Source of the DNA: Liolophura sinensis
Taxonomy: Eukaryota; Mollusca; Polyplacophora; Chitonida; Chitonidae
Direction: 5' to 3'
NCBI RefSeq assembly: GCF_032854445.1
Contig: NC_088299.1
Span: 6,173,001-6,237,000 of the forward strand
DNA: 64,000 nucleotides
The notes beneath the pieces are model-generated. The model ran no database searches. It saw only the letters and a list, made by a program, of their open reading frames with translations, and was not told where the DNA came from. Within the stretch, counting starts at the first letter, position 1, and each line of letters begins with the position of its first letter. Position numbers and translations under genes: made by a program. Below are positions 1 through 13,421 of the stretch, piece after piece.

Positions 1-137
1 TTTACGGCGTACTCAAGAATATTTCACTTATACGACGGCGGCTAGCATTATGGTGGCTGGAAACCGTGCAGAACTTGGGTGAAACCCACGACCTTCCTCA
101 GGTTGACGACAGACCTCCCCACGTAGTGATGTAAACC
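1..137 (-). mobile_element. SINE family 1 copy, cut by window start
   Basis: It starts in the 3' body (reverse of the GTACGGCGTAAA end) and runs through the CATTATGGTGG segment. It matches the complete copies at 1678 and 21273. Confidence 0.75.
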
Positions 138-496
138 AACGAATCTTCTATGACACGAAATTCTTAACTTATCCAAAAGTTATTACAACTGTAGGAAGAC
201 CTACAATTTATCTATCGAGTTTTATTTAAATTTTTTTTTTGGTAGGTTTTTTTTAGTGAGGTAGGCCTATGTAGGCCCTGTATGCACATAAAAATTGAAC
301 GTACAATGTACCGGTATTTTATCCCCAGGTACAGACCTACCAGTAAAATGATCGAGGCTGCCCCAGTTACATGCATGGACCGTACAGCAAATTTAGCCGG
401 TAATGTGAGAAACGAAATGACTTCTGCTGTGCTCGCATAATTCAAACCTTTCATATCTAGCCAGTCTTTATTGAAAGCAGCCTGAGTGAAAATAGC

Positions 497-712
497 AACC
501 TGCCGACAGTGCGAGTGTCAAGTGAAGTGTCATCTCGAAGACACCAGGCATAAAACCCCACCCAGCCACATTATACTTGAGGCCAACCAGTATTGTTTCC
601 TTGCTCTAACCTCTCACTGGTGAACGCCAAGCGAGACAATAACAAGTACCATTTTTAAAGTCTTTGGTATGATCCGACCCGAGTTTGATACGAAGTCGAA
701 GCGGTCAAATAT
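497..712 (-). mobile_element. SINE family 3 copy
   Basis: Reversed body with the CTTGCTCTAACCTCTCA segment and a degenerate tRNA-like head at the right end. Same family as 14682-14965 and 29618-29912. Confidence 0.55.
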
Positions 713-1665
713 ACTGAAAATTTCTACATGCATATGTATGGAAACCATTACAAAACCATTGCCAGTGTATGTTTCTCCTGACAAAAGTTAAAGACAATAG
801 TGAAAAGAAAAGTTACCTAATCAGTCCGTACACTACTCACCAGTGATAATTGTGTTCTAACGGAAAATGTCGATTGTTTGATTATTACACAATTTTCTCT
901 TTGAATGGCGTAGAACACCAATCAATCAAATCAAACCAAACCTCTTTGACGTTTAATGGTCCACAAAAACTTTTTGTAGTAAATCTTTGTCTTACAATCG
1001 ATTTTTTGTTAAAATTATTAAAATTTACCTGCTTAATACATGTTTACAACTAAAGGTGGGAACAAGTGAGCTTATATTACACAAGTTTTTGAGTCCAATA
1101 AATCGTTTTTACGATCCTCAATAATCATGTAAAGAAATCTTTTAAGTAATTTCCTTTTGCATGACTAACGGGCAGATGCTACAATTTATAAACACATTCA
1201 GTTTTCAATCAAATCAACATCCGTTATTGGATATTTTGTGGTTTAGTAAATTAAGGCTTGAGAACGATGCAATTTGTAACAAAAACACAATTTGTAATAA
1301 TTATTACGAAAAGTCAATCTGAGAATGGCTTTTTGTAATAAATTATTACAAATTGTGTACTAAACTCCCACAGTGCCATTTTTTTTAGTATTATTATCCT
1401 GCCAAGAAGACACTGAAAAATTTCAGTTAAAAACGACGAAACCTAAATTGGCAGATGTCGTGTAGGAATGAGAGCGACGAGATATGTGGTAAATATATTC
1501 TTATAGGAAGTCATCGTCATTATTATCATTCATACTATCTCTCAGTTTATAGGCTTGATCTTGTTCAGGTGAAATTTTCCATAGTCTTCTTGCAAGGAAT
1601 AAGTTATTGCAAAGAGGTACTCTGGGAGTTGCAACTTGTAATAATTATCACTAATTGCATGCGCT
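713..1665. other. AT-rich non-coding stretch
   Basis: No gene seen. It contains the palindrome at 1286-1357. Short open frames here have no protein-like features. Confidence 0.5.
1286..1357. repeat. Palindrome, 22/23-bp arms
   Basis: The left arm 1286-1307 and right arm 1335-1357 are reverse complements apart from one extra base, with a 27-base spacer. Related TTACAAAT motifs flank the SINE at 1678. It may be a small foldback element. Confidence 0.6.
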
Positions 1666-1677
1666 TCTATTACAAAT

Positions 1678-1938
1678 GGGGCCTCCGTGGCACAGTCGGT
1701 TAGCGCGCTAGCGCAGCGTAATGACCCAGGAGCCTCTCACCAATGCGGTCGCTGTGAGTTCAAGTCCAGCTCATGCTGGCTTTCTCTCCGGCCGTAAGTG
1801 GGAAGGTCTGCCTGCAACCTGCGGATGGTCGTGGGTTTCCCCCGGGCTGTGCCCGGTTTCCACCCACCATAATGCTGGCCGCCGTCGTATAAGTGAAATA
1901 TTCTTGAGTACGGCGTAAAACACCAATCAAAAAAAAAA
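1678..1938 (+). mobile_element. Complete SINE family 1 with target-site duplication
   Basis: tRNA-derived head with box A (GGCACAGTCGGTTAG) and box B (GAGTTCAAGTCC), a conserved body ending GTACGGCGTAAAACACC, and an A-rich tail. It is flanked by the 12-bp duplication TCTATTACAAAT at 1666-1677 and 1939-1950. Confidence 0.9.
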
Positions 1939-2324
1939 TCTATTACAAATTGCGTTGTTACAAGGCTTTCTCATGCACGGGCTTTCCCATGCATTTACTC
2001 CCACTGTAACAGGGTTTTTCATGCATTTTCATGCTTTCGTGCGCACTGCTCGTTGATCACTGCTTATACTGTGATGTTACTGACATATTTAGGAATGTAT
2101 ATGCAAAACATTATTACATATATCTGCAGTTGCCTTTATCGTGAATAATAACATCAACGCGGGATTTACAATATATTTATTCATCCTTAACCTATACTGA
2201 AGAGGTACCAGTGCATGGTGTTTTACAAACCTCTTTGCTAACTGCTGCCACTAAACCGAATTATATATAAATGTAATTATAGACGTACAGCAGAGGAAAC
2301 AAATGCAAATCATGCAACGACGAG

Positions 2325-2410
2325 TGTGTGAAAGCTGGCAAATGGTCATAGGGCCTCTTGTCAGTTTACCTCAGTAAGGATTTATTCAAACTGTTCATGA
2401 TCATTCACCC
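2325..2410 (-). repeat. Dispersed repeat X, fragment
   Basis: It contains the reversed signature GGCAAATGGTCA then CCTCTTGTCAG and TTTATTC. It is found in at least nine other places in the window. Confidence 0.5.
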
Positions 2411-4929
2411 CCTAGCACTATGGCTTAAACAGAATTAGGTAGAAAAAAATGGAGGTGTTAATTCTAATTTATTAGCGGTCTCTGGTCTAGTAATCGATCA
2501 ATGAAATCTGCAGGATCTGAAGGACCGCCAGGCTAAGACCTATACACGTAAATGAAATGCACATCTCTTGGAGATTTACATGTATACGGAGTTAATCAAT
2601 TTCAATATTCAGTAAATATCTCAAGGGCTATTTATTTTAAACACTTTCGAAACCACAGTCTTAATGAAAAGATGAACAAAACTGAGAAATGCCCGCTGTC
2701 TTTTTTCTAGCCTACCATACGCACATCAGAAAAAATGCTAATACCCACTGAATTAGGTTGATGCTCGCGAAACAGCTTGCCTTTAGATATACGATTTATA
2801 TTTCTTTGAAGGGGTAAATAATTCAAATTAAATGTACGTTTCCTTAAACTTATGCATATATCATTCAGCTAAAGTTGTAGTCATTTATAAATAATGAAAT
2901 TCAGTCAGGAAGTGCATGCCATGCGCATGACGCCTCTGTCTTGCATGCGCATGCTTGTGTAGTAAAGCCGGTCAGCTTTCGGGATGGCTTTATTATAGCT
3001 ACATGAAAATATTATATATGTTGCTGACCTTAAGCGCAGTTTTCCACATTTTGGCTTGTTAGTATTGTAAACCCAGCGAGCAAGGGAACGGGTCATCTTA
3101 ATGGCGACTACCAATAGTTACCCTTCTTGACCCAGTTGTTAAAAACTTTATTAGCATTTAAGATCGGTATTAACTTTAGTCTGGACTAAAGTGCCATTTG
3201 TTTATGTTAGGCTGAGACCGGTATTCAGATTTAAGTCGGATTTAACTCTTAATACGCTTTTGAACAACCGGTTCCTTGTCAGCAAGTGCTCTTCTTTATA
3301 GAAAAGACTGACGTGAGATAAATATATACTCTATTCTGTTTCAAGGGCGTGGCCTTCATAAAATAAAGGTAGCTCGCCTGATTGATCATAATGTTCAAGT
3401 CATGTGAAACATTCAAATAATGACCTCTAAACCCCAAAAATTAGAATGATTGACAGTGTCATACACAGATATTATCCTCCAATTATATAGTGCTAAGATC
3501 TTACCATTAAATCAACAAGATACACCAAACTTATTATACTGTCACAACTATAACTGTTGATGGCATGCGTAAGGATTGCGGAGCAGTACGTGACTTCATG
3601 TGTTATGCAGTTGTACATTATTGTGGTGCACAACGTTACCGCAGAGGTCTTTCATGTGCAAATCCCGAACTGCACTTAGCAACACATGTACTATGGGAGG
3701 CAATTGCAACCCTGTGAATAGCTGAGCAAAATGTTGAGCTATGATGTAAAAGACTTCTTTGGCCTTTGATATACATGTACAAATCGCTACAATTGGCTAT
3801 TTGTGTACTATGGGTGGCCACTGCAATCCTATGATTGGCCCAAACCTTTAACTAAACTGGACACCGACACCGCCACAGCCACCGCCACCAACAACACCTG
3901 ATACCCCTCTCACACTATCTCTTCTTACTTCTTAAGGCGAGCTAAAAATCCACCTAGCACGAACAGCATTTTAGCTGTGGTTGCTGGAAGTGAAATCATA
4001 GCATTTTGTTACCTTTATAGTGTTGAAAGTAACTATGGCAAAAAAGTTTCCAGATCCATCCAAAACAGACAAAATTCTGATATATTTTAAGCAGGGGCAA
4101 ACGAACAGTGCAGAAATTTATAGTGCCTTAACAACCTAAAATGTTTGTGTGACAGTATTATCAGTGTTCCTGCACTATTCAGTTCGGAGGCAAGTCTTGG
4201 ACACATTTCCCTGAACTGCGCATGTGTAACCTTAAGCAGGTCTCGCAAGAAGCGAGTTTCGACCAGCAATCTGGTGATCACAGGTGTTTGGCCCTATCCA
4301 AATCATTTGCCAGCGCTGGGAACGACCTAATGCGAGCGTTGTTCTCCCCTCTACACGAGTATATACGTCGTACTATGCTCGCAAAAGGCTATATTCGAAA
4401 CTCACTTCGTGTGAAACCGGCTTTAGACAAGGAATTTGTAGATTCCCCCGTTTTTACTGTGGCAATAAGCTGACCACGACGCTCGTGAGGCCGTTTCCGT
4501 TGTTAACCGTTCGTTTGATATATATATGGTCTTCCACCATATGTGTTACGAAAAGTTAGTCAGCAGCTTGTCCAAAGGTTTGTCGTTCAGCTTGGGCACT
4601 CCGGCTTCTTTCAACCATTAAAAAGACCACAATCGCCTTAGCGATATATAAAAAAAACTGTTGAATATACATGGCGCGAAACAGCAATCAGAATAACAGC
4701 ATTTTATATCTGAGTTTATTTTGCCCTTCCGTACATTATTCCTGCGGCCTTGAAGGCTTTTATACATTGGAGTCTGTTGACAGATATGCTATAAGCTGGT
4801 TATAAAATTAAGTAAATGTATTCGTTACTCTGGATCCCGCCCTGCACAACAACAAGTTCACAAATTCCAGTCTAACAGCTAAGCCGTACCTAATATGCTT
4901 TTGAAACCTTAAATGTGTTCTGTTCACGT

Positions 4930-5062
4930 TGTCGTTTTATGCCCACGCTTCATCGATACCTCGATGTAAGACATCGCCAACTTCATGCAAGACATCACCA
5001 CCTTCATAAACGGGATCACCAACTGCATGCATGGTATCACCAATTCCATGCACTATATCACC
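4930..5062 (+). repeat. Imperfect tandem repeat of about 24 bp
   Basis: Five or so units of the type CATCACCAACTTCATGCA, with heavy divergence. Confidence 0.5.
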
Positions 5063-5225
5063 ACCAAGAAGCTACAAAGAAAGGAAAGCGTTCAATAGTC
5101 GGAGGTTCCCTTGTGGTCTATTTCGTTCAAGAACAGAACAGAGCCAACTTACCGAATGCGATCGCTGTGAGTTCCAGCCCTTTCCGAGGTTCGGTTTGAA
5201 TGCGCATTTTGGGCACTGGTGATTG

Positions 5226-5483
5226 ATTAATTTATTTCATTGTTGGTTTAAAACGTACTCAAAAATATTTCACTTATACGACTGCGGTCTGCATTAAGGT
5301 GGGAGGAAACCAGGCGGAGCCCAAGGGAAACCAACGACCATCCGTAGGCTGTTGACAGACCTTCACACGTAGGACCAAAGAGGAATCCAACACTCGCTGG
5401 ACTTGAACTTACAGCAACCACATTGGCGAGAGGCTCCTCGTTTATTGCAGTCCACTAGGGCGCAAACGACGAGGTCTCGGAGG
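5226..5483 (-). mobile_element. SINE family 1 copy
   Basis: Reversed body with AAAATATTTCACTTATACGA and GAACTTACAGC near box B. The head is degraded. Confidence 0.7.
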
Positions 5484-6422
5484 CTCTCTGTAAATCATTG
5501 AAAGATATCGTCTGACTCATCCCCTAGTGCCATGGACGAAGGAGAATTATGCAAATGCAGTGATGTTAATTACAATACTAGTATATTAGACGCCAATGGG
5601 CTGGAATTATTCAAAATGCTTTGTTTTCACCACCCTTAATTAACCATTTACAAGAGCATAATACAAAGGGACCAAGCCTCGAGGATTCTTAGCTTACCAG
5701 CAGAATCTTTGTTCATGCGGGTATACATTGCAAACAGCCTCGCATGTAGACATGATATAAACCTTTAGTTTTATACATCCCAGATTCGTCCTTTTCAAAG
5801 TTGGCTTTCACAGACCTTAAAATCCGTGATTATTACGATATACGTACGTATATAGCTGAGAATCGAAATGCTAGTTCATACGGTAGGAGTTAAACCTTAA
5901 ACACAGTGACGACACAATGAATATTCAAGAAGAAAGGAGGTTTTTCGTTGGACAAGCCTAAACCATGGCGGGACTTTCAGTATTCCTCGAATTGGTGGGT
6001 TTTGTGGAAAATGATGATATTTTAAGTCCTTTTCTTTCTTACGAAAACTTAAAAAAAGTTCCATGTAGTTTGTATAACTCTTTCATTTAAAGTATAGACT
6101 GTATAAATGTATTCCTTTCTTTTAAATGACTGAACCAATCAGGTTTATCTCCCCTGAAATTGCAGCCTCCTTTTCTATTTGGATTCGAGTTATTAACATC
6201 TCTAGGACTATTTTCCGGATACCACTTTTGTGTAAGTCTTGATTCTCATAAATGGACTCAAAGTGGAATTGAAGTACCAAACGGTCAGGTGTACCATTTA
6301 AAAACTGGACAGAAAATCTACTGGGGAAAATGTTTCAAGTTATGGCACCTGTTTACATTTTTACATATTTAATTTATATTTTTGTAAATAGTCTATATTG
6401 TCCAAGGCCATTTTCACTTTTT
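5484..6422. other. Non-coding stretch
   Basis: No gene or named repeat recognised. A 70-codon open frame at 6160-6372 (TTG-type start) has no support. Confidence 0.4.
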
Positions 6423-6739
6423 TCGGGAGCGGTAGATCCAGGATCAGTCCTGGGTCGAGTCCCACCTAAGACTTTAAAAGAGGAAGTTGTATCTTCCTCG
6501 CTTGGCGTTCAGGGGAGAGTGCAAACGACTGGTTGACACGTATCAGTATAATGGCTCGGGCGAGGCGGCTTACTTGCCTTCGGTTAGTCGTCTCAGTGAA
6601 GCAGCACTAGATAAAAGACCGGTGGAAATCCGTCTTGCTACAAGAAGGCACATTACATAAACCCTAAGGATTCCTTCATCATCATATGACTGAAATATGG
6701 TTGAGTACGACGTTAAACCCCAAGCACTCACTCACCCAC
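6423..6739 (+). mobile_element. SINE family 2, 5'-truncated, with target-site duplication
   Basis: It lacks box A but keeps box B (GGATCAGTCCTGG), the body and a (CACT)n tail. It is flanked by CCATTTTCACTTTTT (6408-6422) and CCATTTTCATTTTT (6740-6753). Confidence 0.85.
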
Positions 6740-7101
6740 CCATTTTCATTTTTAGGCGATTTAATTCTGGGACTGGGAAAGATTCCCAGATATGTGACAC
6801 TGAATGCTGGTTTTCTGGGACTGGTTTCCACCAAATTTGAAGCTGTTTAAAGTTCATGAGCTGGAACGTAAACCACTGTTCTTGACTACTTCCCTCTCCA
6901 CCGTGCAAGAATGGCCCTTCTCTTATCAAAAACTCAACTTATGAGGATGCTTACCAAAAACCGTGATGCGGATTTCTCAGGCGCTGAAAAATATAGCCCA
7001 TGTATAGGTTTTCACATGCTGTTGGCGTAGTCAATCACCAGGAGATCATGTTTAACCGGAAGGACAACACAGAAGACAGATGATGAAACGCTTTCCTTTG
7101 A

Positions 7102-7345
7102 TTTATTTATTTTATTGGTGTTTTACGCCGTAATCAAGAATATTTGACTTCTACGACGGCGGCCAGCATTATGGTGGGAGGAAACCTGGGCAGAGCCCGG
7201 GGGAAACCCATGAACATCCGCAGGTTGCAGGCAGGCTTTCACACGTACGACCGGAGAGACATGAACTCAGAGCAACCGCATTGGTGAGAGGCTCCTGAGT
7301 CATTACGCTGCGCTAGCGCGCTAACCAACTGAGCCACGGAGGCCC
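7102..7345 (-). mobile_element. Complete SINE family 1 with target-site duplication
   Basis: Full-length reversed copy with an intact tRNA-like head (CTCAGTTGGTTAGCGCGC on the minus strand). It is flanked by CGCTTTCCTTTGA at 7089-7101 and 7346-7358. It lies 3' of gene A. Confidence 0.9.
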
Positions 7346-7642
7346 CGCTTTCCTTTGAAATATCAACAGTGGAAAATGATAAAGTGCTTTCCAAATGGTG
7401 GATGTTGGGTAAATCCTTGTTCGATTTCTAAAAGTCTAAACGTCTGAGTTCTATACAAACCCTATTTGCCACAAATGTACAAACATGGCGGCAGGACGGG
7501 CCTCAGATTTCGAGGTTGAGGTGACGTTTTTAAATAATTGAAGGTAAAATGTCCTAGATAAAACAGTTAAGTAGATTTTCAGATTAATTTATTATATTTT
7601 GTCATTAAACATAATATAAATATTGTACTTATGATTTGAGAA

Positions 7643-7727
7643 AACTGGGCTACCATCCGCAGGTAACTGGCAGACCTTCACGCGTGCGACCGTACAGGAA
7701 GCCGTCTTGAACTGGTGGGAGGGAAAA
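7643..7727 (-). mobile_element. SINE family 1 fragment
   Basis: Degraded middle part containing CCATCCGCAGGTAACTGGCAG and the CTTGAACTGG box B remnant. Confidence 0.45.
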
Positions 7728-8048
7728 TTTTGTTATCAATGACACTAAAGAGCTGAAAAACACTTAAAAATTATCCTAAATATACTGGAACGTCGAAACA
7801 ACCATATCAATATTAGTTCGTTCATGTCATAGATAAAAAAGACATCAAAACTTGTTACGAGATTAAATAATCAACCGGCAGATATTTACTGAATAAATAA
7901 ATAGGATGGCCTCAGGTGACAATACCGACTAATCTTCTTGAAAATCCAGAGAAATCCATAAAATGATAACATACTAACAAGTGACTTAAAAGATGTAACC
8001 AAACTTCTTCAGGTTGAATTTGTTATTTCAAATCTCATTGCAATATGG

Positions 8049-8741
8049 TTATATCATGTTGAAGAATTGTCGAAGGACTTTATCAGCTGCCCTGAGACAT
8101 CCTTCACTCCAACCATAGAGGTCTCTGGAGAAAGCATTAGTCACGATGAAGACGTCATCAGACGCGGAAGGTTGTTGAATAAAATTTGCTACTGCTTTTG
8201 GTTGGTAGCCAGGTTTGAACAACTGCCAAGCTCCACCATTTTGCGGATCATCCCAAATATGCATAACGCCATCTATTGGCATTGGAATAGAGCTTGCATT
8301 GACGTCATACATCGTTGCCAAGTGATGATGCACGTGTTCTACAACTTTTGTACTAACTGAAAACGCTGCTGGGACGATGAAGGACGAAATAGTATTTGGC
8401 GAACTGCGCAGGTGCCTCCAAAAGTCATTGTTTTCCTTTGTGTCTGCGTACGATACCATCATTAACGCTGTCTCGTGACCCGAAGAATTACGAAAACGAC
8501 CAAACTCTCCACCCTGTCGAAGTGGAAGATCAGTGAAGAAGGCTTTGTAGTTTACAGAGAAATTATCCCACCAGGCAGATGGATAGGCAAGAAAGATTTT
8601 CATGGCGCTAAAATCATTGACGGATTCCAGTGCCGTCTTCACGGGCAGAGCGTTTTGTAACGGGCCCCATTGGATATTCTTCAGAGCCCCTGGAGGGAGG
8701 GCAAGAATCACCTGGGACGCACAAATCCGCCTCGGTCTTAT
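8049..8741 (-). CDS. Gene A exon 8, substrate domain and C-terminus
   Basis: 693 bp, phase 0, from the CCAG acceptor to TAA at 8049-8051. It includes CASQVILALPPGAL, FLAYPSAWWDNF, RFRNSSGHETA, IDGVMHIWDDPQNGGAWQ and a C-terminal VTNAFSRDLYGWSEG. The last motif lies where amine oxidases complete the FAD pocket. Confidence 0.92.
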   Translation of the reverse strand: MRPRRICASQVILALPPGALKNIQWGPLQNALPVKTALESVNDFSAMKIFLAYPSAWWDNFSVNYKAFFTDLPLRQGGEFGRFRNSSGHETALMMVSYADTKENNDFWRHLRSSPNTISSFIVPAAFSVSTKVVEHVHHHLATMYDVNASSIPMPIDGVMHIWDDPQNGGAWQLFKPGYQPKAVANFIQQPSASDDVFIVTNAFSRDLYGWSEGCLRAADKVLRQFFNMI

Positions 8742-11700
8742 CTGGAACAAGAGACTGGTGTTAAACAGGGTGAACTGAGAAAGAGAAGCACGCAAGTGCA
8801 AGTGATTATGCAGATTATGGGGCATCGCAAACAAAGGTAATTATATATGAGGTTTAACTTGTGAGTCTATATTTACTTTATTTCTAAATCGGTCTCAGGC
8901 ATATTATCATTCTGGTCGTTTATTGATTAATAATATTTGCATTTATTTATTTATTTTATTTTTTGTTTGTATTTTACGCGGTACTCAAGAATATTTCACT
9001 TGTACGACGGTGGCAAGAGGAACCCGGGCAGCGCCCGGCGAAACCCGTGACCTTCCGCAGGCCTTCCCGGAGAGGAAGCCAGCATGAGCTAGACTTGAAC
9101 TCACAGCGACCGCACTGGTGAAAAGCTCCATGGTTATTGCGCCGGACCCGTGTGCTAAACCTCTCGGCCAACAAGTTTTCTTGATGGGCATTCCACTTTT
9201 GGGATTATTGTTTTACATTTATGTAGTTCTTTCGTTTGCATTGTTTCATTGCGCATAAAAGTGTTCTGAAGAAAGCTGATATCTTGACAGGTTGCGTTCA
9301 TTTCACGATTACACCTTCAGAGCGTCAGGGTTTGATCAGATATACTTGACATGACATGGCAGGCATGAGATATGGTAATTTTAGGCCAGTGACATCAAAT
9401 ATATTGCATGAAACAGTAATGAGGTAATATGACAATATGCCGTATTTCACTGGTTATGTATGACTCATTGTTGTCGCTGCTCTGGTTTTACTTTTTATGC
9501 TGTAAGTATTATACTGATAACCAACTGTTGACAGCGCCTCTGTCCTTTCTTTTCCACGGTCATATTCATGACATAGAATACACATGAACAATAATGAATG
9601 CTGGATCCAATAACATATGGGTGTCAAAACGGACATCCGTATACTCTACCAGCCGTCAACCAAAATGAACGTCCCATGTGAAAAATCGGAAGAGGAATTC
9701 CCACAACAAGGTTCAATACAAACCACCAAAGAACTAAGAAAGTCTGTAAAGTGTGCAATTAAGACGGATTCATACAAAGAGAAGCAGTCAATGGATTTCA
9801 GTGTTGTTGGAGTGAGTGAGTGAGTGCTTGAGGTTTAACGTCGTACTCAACAATTTTTCAGTCATATGACGACGAAGGAATCATAGAGTGCATGTACGTT
9901 TAATGTGCCTACTTGTTGCAGAACGGATTTCCACCGCTCTTTTATTTAGTGCTGCTTCACTGAGACGACTTACCGAAGGCAAGTAAGCCGCCTTGCCCGA
10001 GCCATTATACTGATACGGGTCAACCAGTCGTTGCACTATCCCCTTCATGCTGAACGCCAAGCGAGGAAGTTGTAAAGTCTTAGGTGTGACTCGATCAAGG
10101 ATTGATCCTGGAAGCGCACCGAAGCGGACGCTCTACCAACTGTGCTAGCCGGGCCGGTCAGTGTTGTCTTAAAGTCGCAAGGAATTTTGTAGGCGAATGA
10201 CTGAAATGAGTGTTCAAATCGTGTACTATGCTAGTTAACGAGTTGCCTAAGATCAAACTATGGTTATCAGTTACGCTTTGATCGCAGCTGCTCATATATA
10301 CAACGTGGCGATCTAATTCAACAGGACGAATGTATGACCCCTAGGCTCGGGTTCCATGACACTGTACAGTGTTGTTGTTGACTGCCCTTGAACTATTTCT
10401 TGGGGTCAGTTAACTTCTGGCTCGTGGACTTGTGTATCCAATTTTCATTAAATTTATCCACGTGTGCACATCGTCATGTATGAAAGCCCTCCTGTTTTCA
10501 TTGACCGTTACCTGATTTTTGAAGGTCATTAGGCCAGTGCCTCCATTACACTACAGACACACTGTCTGTTGGTAATGTGCTTTCAGTCGAGGGAATTGCA
10601 CGATGTTTGCATAACGTTGGAGAAAAAACAGTGCAAACTTAAAACTCCCCTGTTAATTTTTCATTTTTTCACTTAAATTTTCGCGCAGACCAGAAGGCAC
10701 AACATCTCATACTTACCCATTTATCCCTCGTGTATCCCTCCATGGTACTAGTGTCAAATATCAACAGTTCGTAGACACGTCGTCCTGCAGACCAAATTTT
10801 CCTTATTGAATGGACTCTTTTGTTCAGCTGAATGAAATGTCTGTAAATCAAAGTAAAGAGAGAATAGAAAACCTATTATTGATGCTGGATTCAAAACGCA
10901 GTACCTTAAGATGTAAACTGTTAACAGGCCAGACACCTGGATTATGAAGGTGACTTGGAACAGACTTAACTTCAATATTGAATTTGATTTTCTTCATCCA
11001 TGACCTACCATGGGAATAATTATTTTAACACAAATAGTTGATGTAAACTGCTACGACAATGATGTCATTTAGTGCTTAAGGATAAATGTAAATCCAGGCG
11101 TAATGCCAAAATTTAAGACTCTTTTTCTTGTTTTAGTTTGGGATAGATTTGTTATTCAGTTATGAGCTCTTTTTCTCAAATAATGGGGAATAATTTTTTT
11201 TTATATACTTTCTCATCAAAACATGGCCTTGCATATCTGTGTTAGATCTTTCTTTTTTTGTAAACACAGATGTTTGTGTCACATGATTGATTTTTAAAGT
11301 GTGTTGCCATGTAATAACTGCGGTTAACGTTGCGATTTAGAATCTCAATTTTTGGCTTAACTTATAATTTTCTTTCTTTAGAATACTTTCATTTTAGAAT
11401 ACCCGAGACTTAGAAAAATGCACAATTAAAGTAGCTGGTATTGGGAAAAGCTTCCCGGATACTTTAAAGCAGATAGATTATTTGATTCGAATATCGTTTA
11501 CTTAAGCGTATCTTTCATAATTAGTTCGATAGACAAAGCATGGCTGAATCAAAGATTACGGCTTTACGGCACTGTGGTAGTATATAACGGCCACATCGTG
11601 ATGAAAACAACTAGAAAAATGATTTAAACCTGAGATTAGCTGCCTTGAACTGCTGTGCCAGTTTTTGTGAGACGCTGTTCATCCCCCCAACAACTGTCCA

Positions 11701-13388
11701 TACCTGGGGAGAAGGTACGAGTGGGTTGGTCGCCACAGCATCGTGAACGGCGTTCACGTTCGTGTCGAATAACGTGTAGAAAACGCTAAGATCCTTTAAG
11801 TAATTTTTAGCTTCACTACTCCACAGTTTGTCCATCAAATTAAGATAGCTAAAGGATAAAACAAACAAGGGCAAGTTAAACAATTCTGATAAAAAAAACT
11901 GTTGCACCAGCTATTATAGCTTTGTGGAAATACTAGTAATTGTTATTACACCAAAATGCTATGTCATATTCAACACAATATCCTGCCAGTCCAACGGAAT
12001 CTTGAATTAATAGAATATGTGTGTTACATTAAATACAATAATCTGTTATCATAGGATAATACGTTCTATAGCATCGCTGATACTGCATAATTTTCTGTTG
12101 AAATTAACAGATTAATGTTTTAAGTGCAACCCTGTCATAAAAATTAAAATTGGTCAGCGGTGATTTGATTATTTTCTGGTTAATGAAAAAGACAGGGCTT
12201 TTAAAGAAATTAAGACTGAGAGACAAATGAGTTTACAATTGATTGTAAAAATAAGGTGCGCCACTTGCACAAACACATTGCAAGGCTATTGTAATTTTTT
12301 AAAGGTGCAATTGCGGTCGTAGGCCAAATTTTACTCGTACATAAAGGTGGCGTGTAAATGGACAATGTACCGGCCAATAACTTTACTTGAAATACAGTCA
12401 ACTTAGACTTACAATGCCTTTGTGCAAGCGGGGTGGAGGATGGTAGTGGGGGAAGGTGCCTGTCAGGTTACCCCAACAAACATATCTTGAACGATGATCT
12501 AAGCATTGTTTGTGGAATTTGATACCGGTCGTTGTATGTGAATTAGAAGTTATGGAGGTGTGTTGGCAGAGGAGATTTCCATAAAATCATTAAAATAATG
12601 TACTAATGTGTCAGATAGTATCAAAGAGTTGTTGTACATATGGCCATACGCAAACCATATTGCGTTCCTAGCCATACCTTTGTTTATAGACCGGGACTCC
12701 GTCTGGTGTCGTAGCCTCTTCTATATCAGGGATCTGATCAGGTCTACTGACATTCAGAGCTTGTTGAGATAATCTCCTGGAAGCCAAAAAAAAAAAAGAC
12801 AAAAACATAAGGAAAAAAAACATTTACATATCGATGCTATTATATGCGATAGGTTTGACTGTTCGTTCTGCTTGACTATTTCATGTGAAAGAGACATCAC
12901 AATTTCGCCAAATTTATGTTGTGTAAGCAATGTAACCGGCTTAGAGGGCACATTACAGACTGTTTAAGTAGCTAAGCAGCTGAAATTTCATTCGTTATTC
13001 TGCATCCTGTACAGAACCCAAGCATGTACTGTTTTACCCCCACCGTGCTGCAGTTTTTTTGCACTATTTTGTTTTTAAAAAATAGTAAATCGTCCTTTTG
13101 TAAATATAGTAAATATATAGCTATTAACGTGCATATCATTCTATTTTGATTTACCCAATTCTGCTCTAGGCATTGCATTAGGTTGCTGTTTAAGTTGCTG
13201 TTGTACTTAAGCATTTACGTGAACAGTAGGAATGAAATTTCAACTGGGGTAAAAATCATTTATTTGAGTGGTGTTTTACGCTGCTCGCACCCAGGAACTT
13301 CGGCTCACTGAGTGGTCAATTAAGAATATGATACGGAGACAGTCGAAGGAACTTCAGTGAGTAAAGGGAGATAATCTGATAGATAAGG

Positions 13389-13421
<33 letters not shown>

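Larger units (their letters stand above)
1951..5225. other. Non-coding stretch
   Basis: No gene recognised. It holds a reversed copy of a dispersed repeat (2325-2410) and an imperfect short tandem repeat (4930-5060). The 4.1-4.6 kb overlapping open frames are short and not family-like. Confidence 0.45.

Noticed and set aside
1721-1918. 65-codon open frame with SSPAHAGFLSGRKWEG
   Set aside because: Lies wholly inside SINE family 1; the same peptide appears at other SINE copies (for example near 9174 and 19159).
8067-8660. Plus-strand open frames of 97 and 61 codons over gene A exon 8
   Set aside because: Antisense shadows of the oxidase exon; similar shadows exist over exon 8 of B and C.
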